Assembly (NCBI GenBank): GCA_022511265.1
Contig: JAFLRX010000005.1
Coordinates: 36,235 to 100,234 of the forward strand
Reading direction: 5' to 3'
DNA: 64,000 nt
Source of the DNA: Eubacterium sp.
Lineage (GTDB): Bacteria; Bacillota; Clostridia; Oscillospirales; Ruminococcaceae
Shown: positions 25,530-33,327 of the stretch, piece by piece
How positions within the stretch are numbered: position 1 is the stretch's first letter
Layout of the letters: every line of letters begins with the position of its first letter
Notes under the pieces: model-generated
Database searches by the model: none
What the model saw: only the letters and a program-made list of their open reading frames with translations
Told to the model about the DNA's origin: nothing
Translations under genes and position numbers: made by a program

Positions 25530-26894
25530 TTAATATACAAAGTTAATGTGCTTTCTCGCGGGGGATGCGACCCTCTTGCCGGAGGACGACTCAACAGCGG
25601 ATATGATAGCCGCCTTGGTCTCCTCGGGGTCTATCACCCTGTCGATATAGCCGTAAGACGCCGCGGTGAACGGGCTTGCCTCGTTCTCCTCATACTGTGC
25701 TACGCGGCTTGCGGTCTCTGTCGCGTCAGCGGCACCCTGTAAGAAGGTGACAGCCGCCTCGGGGCTGGCGGGTGAGATCACCGCGCTTGCCCATGCGATG
25801 CTGATATCGCTGCCGGCGAATGCCACATACGCACTGCCGTATGCCTTGCCTGTGATAAGCGCTATCTTGGGGGCGGTGGCGGAGGCGTATACCTGCGCCA
25901 ACTTTGCGTTATCGCGTACCGCTCCCGACAGCTCGTCAGCGCTTGACAGTACAAAGCCCTCGGTATCTATCAGTGTGATTATCGGGATGGAAAACGCGTC
26001 GCAGAAGCCGACAAAGCGCGCTATCTTTGCGCTGTCGCTCTTGGACAGGCGGTTGCCGCTGTCCGCGCCGACAAAGCCGACCGTGCGGCAGTTAAGGCTG
26101 CCGAGTGCGGTAACAGCATTCTCGCCGAAGTCCTTGCCCAGTACAACCGCGCTGTCGGTATCGGCTATCGCCTTGATAAGGTCGATACCCTTTGCCGATG
26201 CGGTTATCTCAGCGGAATTTTCAGCAGTCTCATAGAAATAATCGGCAGGCTCGAGGTTATTGGCGGGCAGTAACGCGATAAGCTTTTTCGCGGTCTGTAA
26301 CGCGTCTTCGCCGTCCTTTGCGATTATCGAAGCAACGCCGGACTTTGCGGCAGCTGCCGCAGTGCCTGCACCCTCTGTCTTGTCCTCGGCAACAAACGGA
26401 GCGGTCATAAACAGCTCGGACTTCTCAGTCATTATCACGATGTCCGCCATGCATGCGGTCATTGCCGCAGTGCCTGCGCAAACGCCGTCAACGACAGCTA
26501 TCTGCGGTACAACGCCTGACAAAGCCGCACTTGCCGCGGTTATCTCCGAATAAGCGGCGAGCACCTGCATACCCTCGTTCATATCCGCACCCTTGGAATC
26601 AAATATCCCTATCACGGGCGCGCCGTTTTTCTGAGCCAGCTCGTAGATTTTCTTGATCTTTACGGCGGCACTGACGCTCATCGCTCCGCTGTTTACCGCG
26701 CTGTCCTGCGCGTAGGCGTACACCGATATACCGTCCACCGTGCCGTAACCGCTGATAACAGCGGCATCCTTACCGTCCTTGGAAACATACTTGCCCAGCT
26801 CGACAAAGCTGTCCTCGTCAAACAGCGAGACGAGTTTGTCTCTCGCTGCGCTTTGAGCGAGGTTCTGTTCCATTTCGGCAGCAGTTTTCTTCAT
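25530..26894 (-). CDS. Carboxyltransferase subunit, methylmalonyl-CoA decarboxylase / transcarboxylase 12S-like
   Basis: A 454-residue acyl-CoA carboxyltransferase of the crotonase-like fold. Recognisable parts are ISGYGTVDGISVYAYAQD, the oxyanion region GAPVIGIFDSKGADMNEG, and PIITLIDTEGFVLSSADE. Related subunits (MmdA, PccB, 12S) are usually about 500 residues or more, so this one is short. Together with the biotin carrier and the OadA-type subunit it matches the three parts of a transcarboxylase, with no sodium-pumping beta subunit in view. The acyl-CoA substrate is not readable. Confidence 0.82.
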   Translation of the reverse strand: MKKTAAEMEQNLAQSAARDKLVSLFDEDSFVELGKYVSKDGKDAAVISGYGTVDGISVYAYAQDSAVNSGAMSVSAAVKIKKIYELAQKNGAPVIGIFDSKGADMNEGMQVLAAYSEITAASAALSGVVPQIAVVDGVCAGTAAMTACMADIVIMTEKSELFMTAPFVAEDKTEGAGTAAAAAKSGVASIIAKDGEDALQTAKKLIALLPANNLEPADYFYETAENSAEITASAKGIDLIKAIADTDSAVVLGKDFGENAVTALGSLNCRTVGFVGADSGNRLSKSDSAKIARFVGFCDAFSIPIITLIDTEGFVLSSADELSGAVRDNAKLAQVYASATAPKIALITGKAYGSAYVAFAGSDISIAWASAVISPASPEAAVTFLQGAADATETASRVAQYEENEASPFTAASYGYIDRVIDPEETKAAIISAVESSSGKRVASPARKHINFVY

Positions 26895-26955
26895 GTATGG
26901 TTCATTCCTTCCTATCTATGTAAGCGCGTAAAAGTACGCACAACTATTCCATTTA

Positions 26956-26984
26956 ATTATAACTCAAAACACGGCGAATAACAA
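26956..26984 (-). promoter_or_regulatory. Promoter of the transcarboxylase-like operon
   Basis: TTGTTA (26979-26984), 17-base spacer, TATAAT (26956-26961) on the minus strand. Confidence 0.7.
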
Positions 26985-26995
26985 GATATAATCCG

Positions 26996-27325
26996 TTATT
27001 TTCCGCAAGTTTTATGAGATGTGAAAAAATAATCAATATCGGGGATATAATTATCGTCGTTTTTCACAAAACCGAGCCGGATAAGCTCGGATTTTATCTC
27101 TCCGTCCTCTATATCAAAGCGGCAGGAATTTATCACCCGATTGTAGGCGTAATTCATCGCCGCGCGGCACAGCCCGTCTATCAGAAATTTTTCCGATGAA
27201 ATACCGCTGATTATAAACAGCCCGTCCTCAAAGCGTCCGGTGAGTGTGCCCAGCACCTCTTCCCCATCCTTTGCCTCAAACAACAGCGCGTCCGGCTTGT
27301 CCGAGGTGTTGAGTATAGTTATCAT
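26996..27325 (-). CDS. Uncharacterised small protein coupled to rluB
   Basis: A 109-residue cytoplasmic protein with no signal or membrane segment. The alternating pattern (DALLFEAKDGEEVLGTLTGRF, then a helix FLIDGLCRAAMNYAYNRVI, then IRLGFV) resembles a reduced GNAT acetyltransferase fold, but I see no clear acetyl-CoA motif. The ATG overlaps the rluB stop as ATGA, with GGAGAG before it, so translation is coupled. Confidence 0.75.
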   Translation of the reverse strand: MITILNTSDKPDALLFEAKDGEEVLGTLTGRFEDGLFIISGISSEKFLIDGLCRAAMNYAYNRVINSCRFDIEDGEIKSELIRLGFVKNDDNYIPDIDYFFTSHKTCGK

Positions 27326-28065
27326 TTGCTCTCCTTTTTAGCGTTCAGCCCGAGCTGGGAGAACAGCCCCTTCAGCTCCTGCTCGGTGAGGTCGCGCCAT
27401 TCGCCCGGCTTTAGCATACCCAGCTTGATGTTGGCTACGCTGCTGCGTTTCAGCCGTACTACCTCCAGCTTTACCGCCTCGCACATCTTTCTTATCTGGC
27501 GGTTTTTCCCCTCGCTTATCACAAATTCCAGTACGGTGCGGTTTTCCTCCTCGGCGAGTATCGTGATAGTGCAGGGCGCGGTCACGCCGCTGTCTATCTT
27601 TACGCCGGAGGCTAACGTCAACAGCTTGTCCTCATTGACGTCACCGCGCACGGTGACGCGATAGCGTTTTTTTATCTTGTGAGAGGGGTGCATTATCGCA
27701 TTGGCAAGATTGCCGTCGTTGGTTAGGATAAGCAATCCCTCGGAGTTTTTGTCCAGTCTGCCGACGGGATAAACACGCTCGTCAATTCCGTCCAGCAGGT
27801 CGGTGACCGGCTTTTCGGCATGCGCGTCGGACATGGTGGTGACATATCCGCGCGGTTTGTACAGCTTTATGTAGCGCAGCGTCTCGGCGGCGTTTATTCT
27901 TTCCCCTCCGACGGTCACTATATCGGTCTTTGGGTCTGCCCCGTCACCGAGTGTGACAGGTCTGCCGTTTACCCTTACCAGTCCGTCGGCGATAAGCTGC
28001 TCCGCCTTGCGGCGGGAGCAGTAGCCGCTGTCCGCTATTATCTTTTGAAGTCTTATCTTCGCCAT
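27322..28065 (-). CDS. rluB: 23S rRNA pseudouridine synthase, RsuA/RluB family
   Basis: A 247-residue enzyme with an N-terminal S4 RNA-binding domain (LQKIIADSGYCSRRKAEQLI) and the RsuA/RluB catalytic domain. Catalytic Asp is D105 in VGRLDKNSEGLLILTNDG, followed by KKRYRV and SEGKNRQIRKM. In Bacillus the gene near scpAB and dacB is RluB (23S rRNA position 2605, E. coli numbering), and the context here agrees. The family cannot be split with certainty by eye. Confidence 0.88.
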   Translation of the reverse strand: MAKIRLQKIIADSGYCSRRKAEQLIADGLVRVNGRPVTLGDGADPKTDIVTVGGERINAAETLRYIKLYKPRGYVTTMSDAHAEKPVTDLLDGIDERVYPVGRLDKNSEGLLILTNDGNLANAIMHPSHKIKKRYRVTVRGDVNEDKLLTLASGVKIDSGVTAPCTITILAEEENRTVLEFVISEGKNRQIRKMCEAVKLEVVRLKRSSVANIKLGMLKPGEWRDLTEQELKGLFSQLGLNAKKESK

Positions 28066-28088
28066 ATAATTTCCTTTTTACAGTCCTC

Positions 28089-29258
28089 TTATAAATTCAA
28101 TAAATTCCTTATAAACTTAACACACGCCGCGAAAAACGACAGCTCCTGCTGCTCCGCCGCGCAGCTTTCCGCCGCCAGCAGCGGCACATTGCAAAGCTGT
28201 GTGCCGTACAGCTCATACCGTATCTCCCCTACCGTGTCGCCGGCAATGACCCCCGCGTACAAAAACTTCGGCAGGTATACCGTCACCGTCACCTGCGACC
28301 TTTGCTCGTCGGTCAGCGGCAGCTCGGCGGGATACTGCGCCTTTACGCCGATATCGTCAGTCTCGCCGCCGATAACAGGCACACGCAGTGACGAGCAGTC
28401 ATAAGACGCGTCTGTGACTTTTACCTTTTCAAAGCCGTAATCAAACATCGCGGTATGGTCCTGCCAGTCATCGGGCGCGTTCAGCGTCACCGCTATCAGC
28501 GTTACGCCGTCCCTTTCCGCCGCCGAGACCAACGTGCGCCCCGCGTTGTCGGTAAAGCCGGTCTTTACGCCTACACAGCCGTCATAGGAATACAGCAGCT
28601 TGTTGGAGTTCACCAACGTACGCAGATACGGCGGGTTGCCGTATTCCGCCTGCATCTTGACGCTGCCGCATATCTCGCGGAAGGTCTCATTTTTCAGCGC
28701 ATAGCGGGTCAGCAGCGCCATATCGTACGCGCAGGAATACTGTCCGTCCGCGTCTAAGCCTGACGGCGTGACAAAGCGGCTGTCGCTCATGCCGAGCGCC
28801 GCCGCCTTTTTATTCATCATTTCGGCAAACGCGGTCATACTGCCCGCGACGTTTACCGCGGCGGCATTTGCCGCGTCATTGCCTGACGGCAGCAGCATAC
28901 CGACGCACAGCGCACGGCGGGTCACCGTGTCGCCCTTTTTCAGCCCCATAGAGGTACCCTCTACGTTTATCGCTATCGGGTCAACGGTAAAGCGTTTGTC
29001 CAATTCCCCCGCCTCTAACGTCAGCAGGGCGGTCATTATTTTTGTTGTGCTGGCTATCGAGCGATGCTCTTTCTCATTCTTGGCATACAACACCGTGCCG
29101 GTGTCCGCCTCGATAAGCACCGCGGCGCTTGCGGAGACGGTCAGCCCCGTGCGGTCATAGCCGCTGTGGTAGGTCAAGTTATCGGCGTACGCCGATAAAG
29201 ACAGCGACAGCACAGCTGCCGCCGCGGTAATTACGGCGGTTATTTTTCTGAGTGACAT
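28089..29258 (-). CDS. D-alanyl-D-alanine carboxypeptidase (peptidase S11, DacF/DacB type)
   Basis: An exported penicillin-binding carboxypeptidase of 389 residues that trims the terminal D-Ala of peptidoglycan stem peptides. Signal peptide to about residue 26 (SLSAYA). The three signature motifs are present: S70-T-T-K73, S125-G-N (LPSGND) and K232-T-G (VKTGFT). A C-terminal beta domain and an amphipathic end (ACVKFIRNLLNL) fit membrane association. Start 29258 (MSLRKI) has AAAGGGA in front; the earlier ATG at 29276 lacks a site. Its place beside ytfJ and scpAB suggests a spore-cortex role as for DacB/DacF, which is inference. Confidence 0.9.
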   Translation of the reverse strand: MSLRKITAVITAAAAVLSLSLSAYADNLTYHSGYDRTGLTVSASAAVLIEADTGTVLYAKNEKEHRSIASTTKIMTALLTLEAGELDKRFTVDPIAINVEGTSMGLKKGDTVTRRALCVGMLLPSGNDAANAAAVNVAGSMTAFAEMMNKKAAALGMSDSRFVTPSGLDADGQYSCAYDMALLTRYALKNETFREICGSVKMQAEYGNPPYLRTLVNSNKLLYSYDGCVGVKTGFTDNAGRTLVSAAERDGVTLIAVTLNAPDDWQDHTAMFDYGFEKVKVTDASYDCSSLRVPVIGGETDDIGVKAQYPAELPLTDEQRSQVTVTVYLPKFLYAGVIAGDTVGEIRYELYGTQLCNVPLLAAESCAAEQQELSFFAACVKFIRNLLNL

Positions 29259-29330
29259 AAGTATCCCTTTCTGCATAACAGCTTGTTTTAGCTTGTTTTT
29301 GTAATGTTTATGCAGAAACGGACAGGAATA

Positions 29331-29732
29331 TTATTCTTCCTCTTCCTCGTCCCCGTCTTTATCCTTGCTGAAAATAGCCTTTACCTTGTTGACAAGGTCC
29401 GGCACGCCCGCGATAAGTCCCTCTATCGCGCCGCCCTGTCCAGCGCCCATCTCCAGCATCTTGACCTCGCCGTCACGCTGTACCACGATAAACGCCTGCG
29501 GGTGTATCGTGATGCCTGCGCCGCTGCCGCCCGCGAAAACGTCCTTGGGCGCGCTTACCGGCAGGTCAGAGCCGCCTGCGACAAAGCCAAAGCTGACCTT
29601 GGAGACAGGTATTATTATCGTGCCGTCAGCCGAAGTAATGGGGTCGCCGATGATGGTGTTGACGTCCACCAGCTCCCGTATCTTCTGCATTGCGGTCTCC
29701 ATAAGTCCGTTGATAGGGTGTTGTTCTGCCAT
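29331..29732 (-). CDS. ytfJ: Spore protein YtfJ (GerW family)
   Basis: A 133-residue GerW/YtfJ protein: NGLMETAMQKIRELVDVNTIIGDPI, then PVSKVSFGFVAGGSDL and a Gly-rich FAGGSGAGITIHPQAFIVV core, ending in an acidic tail. In Bacillus this sporulation protein supports spore germination. It follows the DUF2953 gene by one base, as ytfI-ytfJ do in Bacillus, which supports both calls and shows a spore-forming lineage. Confidence 0.93.
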   Translation of the reverse strand: MAEQHPINGLMETAMQKIRELVDVNTIIGDPITSADGTIIIPVSKVSFGFVAGGSDLPVSAPKDVFAGGSGAGITIHPQAFIVVQRDGEVKMLEMGAGQGGAIEGLIAGVPDLVNKVKAIFSKDKDGDEEEEE

Positions 29733-29733
29733 T

Positions 29734-30480
29734 TTAAGTTCCTTTCTCGACGGCTACCTTGGGCGTGCCGCCTTTTTTCTTTCTTCCGGCTAAGGTTCTC
29801 TTTGCCATCCTGAATAAAAACCACACAGCACAGCCAAGGGCAGTGCTTATCCGCAGTTTTACCTTAAAGCTTATATCGTATGCCGTCTCTCCGCTTTGGA
29901 AATCGACACCTAAATCTATATTATCCACGCTCAGCCGCACCGTTGTGTACAACAATGACAGCACCGCGTTTATCAGCACGCTCATCCTGCCGTAGTTCAG
30001 CGCGGCGGATGCCGCGTCCTTGCCGGACACCGTTATGTCCGCGTTTACGTTGGTCACCCTTATGTGGCTGAACAGCCGCTTTGCCGGCTTGGAAAGGCTG
30101 CTCAGCAGGTTCTTCACCAGCTCGAGATTTTCGTCCAGCGTCTTTTTCGGCTTGTTCTTCTTTTGCTCTTCCTTTTTGGCTTTTTTCTCTTCAGCCTTCT
30201 GCGCCTTTATCTGCTTTGCTTTTTCGACCTTTTTCTTCTCGGCGGCTATTTTTTTCGGGCTTTTTTTCTTCGCCTTTGCCCTTGCCTTTGCTTTTTCTTC
30301 CTCTGTCTCGGGCTGTATGGAAAATACCGTTATCCCGGCATATTTTATCTTTACGATTATATCTTTGCCCAGCCTTACGTCCACCGTAACCGACAAAAAC
30401 AGGGCGATTATCACCGTCAGCAGCAGTGCCAAAAGGATTATGAGCAGGATATTAAAGAAAACAGTAAAAAACGCGCCCAT
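29734..30480 (-). CDS. DUF2953 membrane protein (YtfI-like)
   Basis: A 248-residue protein with an N-terminal membrane helix (about 8-30), a DUF2953 beginning (VDVRLGKDIIVKIKYAGITVF), a strongly charged Lys/Ala/Glu coiled stretch (about 60-115), and a conserved C-terminal half (YTTVRLSVDNIDLGVDFQSGE). Function unknown. Its pairing with ytfJ is conserved in endospore formers, so a sporulation role is likely. Confidence 0.85.
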   Translation of the reverse strand: MGAFFTVFFNILLIILLALLLTVIIALFLSVTVDVRLGKDIIVKIKYAGITVFSIQPETEEEKAKARAKAKKKSPKKIAAEKKKVEKAKQIKAQKAEEKKAKKEEQKKNKPKKTLDENLELVKNLLSSLSKPAKRLFSHIRVTNVNADITVSGKDAASAALNYGRMSVLINAVLSLLYTTVRLSVDNIDLGVDFQSGETAYDISFKVKLRISTALGCAVWFLFRMAKRTLAGRKKKGGTPKVAVEKGT

Positions 30481-30516
30481 AAGCCCTCCGTAAAATTATC
30501 TGCCGAATAACAAAAT

Positions 30517-31122
30517 TTATTCCGTTTCCGCGGCTGTTTCTTCCTGTACAGCATCCATACTTTCTTCCGCCTCGGCCGCCTCGGCAAGCTGGGACAGGTC
30601 AAGCTGTCCGTCCTCGCTGGGCAGCGGCGGCAGCTGCTTCAGGCTCTCCAGCTTAAAGCACCGCAGAAATGTATCGGTCGTCTTGTATGTAAGCGGTCTG
30701 CCCGGCAGGTCCAGTCTTCCCGCCTCGCACAGCAATCCGCGCTCGACCAGCGTATTTACCACGCCGGAGCTGTCCGCGCCCCTCACCTGCTCGATAAACG
30801 CCTTGGTCACCGGCTGGTTGTACGCCGCCACCGCCAGCACCTCCAGTGCCGCGGGCGACAGCTTGGCCTGCCGCTTGTTTTCCAGCGCCTTTTTGATGTA
30901 CGGGGCGTATTCCTCGCGGGTGGCTATCTGAAAGGCGTTGTCCAGACGTATTATCCGCAGCGCGCTCTCCTGCACGTTATAGCGCCGCTCAAGCTGGTCT
31001 ATCAGCTTTACCACCGTCTCTTTTTCTATGCCGGACGCCTCCGCTATTTTATCCAGCGTTATCGGGTCGCCCACCGCGAACAGTATCGACTCGATAATGC
31101 AGAGATATTCGTTAAACTTCAT
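30517..31122 (-). CDS. scpB: Segregation and condensation protein B
   Basis: A 201-residue winged-helix partner of ScpA in the SMC condensin complex. Typical segments are IIESILFAVGDPI, LEVLAVAAYNQPVTKAFIEQVRGAD, LVERGLL and GRPLTYKTTDTFLRCF, with an acidic tail. Start 31122 is set by GGAGG and overlaps the end of scpA by 11 bases. Confidence 0.93.
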   Translation of the reverse strand: MKFNEYLCIIESILFAVGDPITLDKIAEASGIEKETVVKLIDQLERRYNVQESALRIIRLDNAFQIATREEYAPYIKKALENKRQAKLSPAALEVLAVAAYNQPVTKAFIEQVRGADSSGVVNTLVERGLLCEAGRLDLPGRPLTYKTTDTFLRCFKLESLKQLPPLPSEDGQLDLSQLAEAAEAEESMDAVQEETAAETE

Positions 31123-31858
31123 CAGCTGCCTCCTGAGCCGTATAGGCAAATTCTTTTTCTATGTCCTCTTTTGGGACAAAATGAAGATACTTGTTGTCGT
31201 CGGTAAACTTTATTCTGCTGTTTTTCGACAGCTCCAGCAGCGCAAGGAACACCGCCACCTGCTCTGAGCGGGTCTGTCCCTTGAACAGCTCGTCGGTGGA
31301 GACCGACTGACCGCAGTACATCACCTTTCTCAGTACATACAGCACCTTGGTGAAGACGCTGACGTAGCTTTTCGCGGTGACGGGACGGACTGTCTTAGGC
31401 AGCCGCCGTACCTCGGTCTTGAAATTTATGTTGGACATTGCCAAAAACAGCTCGTCCGGGTCGTGTATGTTGTTGTAGGTCTTGTCCTGCTCTATCTCCA
31501 GCGGCTGACGCACGAAAATATCGTCGCCGTGATACAGCTCTCTCAGCTGTAACGCGATATTCTTGCACAGCGCGTACTCTATCAGCGCGCCCTCCAGCTC
31601 TTTTTTCAGCTCGTCCGCCTCGTATTTGGGCAGCAGCGCGGAGGATTTTATCAGTATCAGCCGTGCCGCCATCTCCAGAAACTCGCCGGCTATATCCATA
31701 TCCGCCTGCTTCATTTGGTCGAGATACAACATAAACTGCTCGCACAGGCTGGATATCTCTATATCGTAGATGTTAAGCTTGTGCTTTGCTATCAGGCTGA
31801 GCATCAGGTCAAGCGGCCCTTCAAAGACCTCTAACTTAAAGCTTAAACTTTCCGTCAT
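31112..31858 (-). CDS. scpA: Segregation and condensation protein A
   Basis: A 248-residue kleisin of the SMC-ScpAB complex. The N-terminal FKLEVFEGPLDLMLSLIAKHKLNIYDI is diagnostic, and the C-terminal winged helix (VFLALLELSKNSRIKF) contacts SMC. The ATG overlaps the stop of the M50 protease gene (ATGA). Confidence 0.94.
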   Translation of the reverse strand: MTESLSFKLEVFEGPLDLMLSLIAKHKLNIYDIEISSLCEQFMLYLDQMKQADMDIAGEFLEMAARLILIKSSALLPKYEADELKKELEGALIEYALCKNIALQLRELYHGDDIFVRQPLEIEQDKTYNNIHDPDELFLAMSNINFKTEVRRLPKTVRPVTAKSYVSVFTKVLYVLRKVMYCGQSVSTDELFKGQTRSEQVAVFLALLELSKNSRIKFTDDNKYLHFVPKEDIEKEFAYTAQEAADEV

Positions 31859-32565
31859 GACAGCCCCAGCGGGATAAGTATCAGCGGATTGCCCGGTATA
31901 ACACCGGTAGCAAGATCAATAAGCCACATGATACCGTCGTTAAGAAATCTTAACGGTATGTCAAGCACACCGATAAACACCAGCAGCAGTATGCCGTACA
32001 TGATAAACTGCTCGTATTTCATGACTGCGAAATAGTATTTTTCTTTAAGAAAAACATACAGCACCCTCGAACCGTCCAACGGCGGTACGGGTATCAGGTT
32101 GAATATCGCCAGCCCTATGTTTATCTCAGCAACCATGATAAGCGCGTAGCATATATAAAATACCGTCTGTATATTGTCCGCTCCCGCAGTCAGCGACACC
32201 AGCCTTGTGATTACCACGAACACCAGCGACACCAGCACGTTGGATATAGGTCCGGCCGCCGCGGTAAGCGCCATTGCGGTACGCGCCGAGACCTTTCGCG
32301 CGCGGACGGGGTTGACCGGCACCGGCTTTGCCCAGCCCATACCCACGATAAGTATACCCATCGTACCGATAGGGTCAAGGTGCGCCATCGGATTGAGCGA
32401 GATCCTGCCCTGTCTGTATGCGGTATCGTCGCCCAGCAGCTTTGCCGTCCATGCGTGCGCACACTCGTGTATCGGAGAGGCAAGCAATATTATGACTGCG
32501 TAAGCGAATACAGTAACGATGATGAGCTGCATATCTCCGCCGCTCTGCATCAGTCTGAGAAGCAT
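31855..32565 (-). CDS. Site-2-type membrane metalloprotease (M50, YwhC/rhomboid-like neighbour)
   Basis: A 236-residue multi-pass protease. The zinc motif is H33-E34-C-A-H37 (PIHECAHAW), and the third-ligand region is LIPVPPLDGSRVLYV. About five or six hydrophobic segments are visible. Soluble partners and substrates are unknown for this small M50 group. It heads the operon with scpAB. Start 32565 has AAGGAAAG; the in-frame ATG 11 codons later is a less likely alternative. Confidence 0.87.
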   Translation of the reverse strand: MLLRLMQSGGDMQLIIVTVFAYAVIILLASPIHECAHAWTAKLLGDDTAYRQGRISLNPMAHLDPIGTMGILIVGMGWAKPVPVNPVRARKVSARTAMALTAAAGPISNVLVSLVFVVITRLVSLTAGADNIQTVFYICYALIMVAEINIGLAIFNLIPVPPLDGSRVLYVFLKEKYYFAVMKYEQFIMYGILLLVFIGVLDIPLRFLNDGIMWLIDLATGVIPGNPLILIPLGLS

Positions 32566-32641
32566 AACATCTTTCCTTTCGAGCCTTTCAGGAATATATC
32601 GGTAAGCGGGAAAGCTCCCGCGAAAAATCTATACATTAATA

Positions 32642-32670
32642 ATTATACACTATTTCTCCTCGTTTTGCAA
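32642..32670 (-). promoter_or_regulatory. Promoter of the M50-scpAB operon
   Basis: TTGCAA (32665-32670), 17-base spacer, TATAAT (32642-32647) on the minus strand. The leader has a small GCGGGA-TCCCGC hairpin (about 32600-32616). The region up to 32820 holds only this and the divergent nrdG promoter. Confidence 0.75.
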
Positions 32671-32755
32671 GCATTTTTGGCGTATTATTGTAAAAAGGGC
32701 GAAATTCGGCAGGAAAAACGGTGCATATATTCAGAAAATTTGCGTATTTTTGCTA

Positions 32756-32784
32756 TTGATTTTATACCGAAAAGAGTTTATAAT
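32756..32784 (+). promoter_or_regulatory. Promoter of nrdG
   Basis: TTGATT (32756-32761), 17-base spacer, TATAAT (32779-32784). I see no NrdR box pair. Confidence 0.75.
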
Positions 32785-32820
32785 AAAGTTGAATATAACT
32801 TTTGAAAGCGAGAAACCACC

Positions 32821-33327
32821 ATGAACATCAGGATTGCCGGAACCGTGCCTGAATCTATTGTTGACGGTCCCGGAATAAGATATACGATATTCACACAGGG
32901 CTGCCCCCATCACTGCGAGGGCTGCCACAACCCCGAGACCCACGACTTTAACGGCGGGAGATTGGCGGAGACGGACAAGATATACGAGCATATCGTAAAA
33001 GACCCGCTGCTGAGGGGCGTTACATATTCCGGCGGCGACCCGTTCTGCCAGCCCGCGCCGCTGTACGACCTCGGCAAAAAGCTGAAGGAAAACACAAAGC
33101 TTGACATAATGATATACACCGGGTACACCTTTGAGCAGCTGCTGAAGATGGCCGAGAGCGACAGCGATGTAAAGGGTCTGCTGTCGGTGGCGGACATAAT
33201 CGTGGACGGGAAATTTATCCTGAGCCAGAGAAGCCTTGAGCTGAAGTTCAAGGGCAGCAGCAACCAGCGGATAATCGACGTACCCGCATCACTCAAAACA
33301 GGAAAGGTAGTATTAAAGGAGCTGTAA
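32821..33327 (+). CDS. nrdG: Anaerobic ribonucleotide reductase activating protein
   Basis: A 168-residue radical-SAM activase that makes the glycyl radical on NrdD. The CxxxCxxC is C28, C32, C35 in QGCPHHCEGCHNPETHDF, preceded by VDGPGIRYTIF; YSGGDPF and MIYTGYTFEQL complete the NrdG pattern. Start ATG 32821. The partner nrdD is not in the window, which is unusual but not rare. Confidence 0.92.
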   Translation: MNIRIAGTVPESIVDGPGIRYTIFTQGCPHHCEGCHNPETHDFNGGRLAETDKIYEHIVKDPLLRGVTYSGGDPFCQPAPLYDLGKKLKENTKLDIMIYTGYTFEQLLKMAESDSDVKGLLSVADIIVDGKFILSQRSLELKFKGSSNQRIIDVPASLKTGKVVLKEL

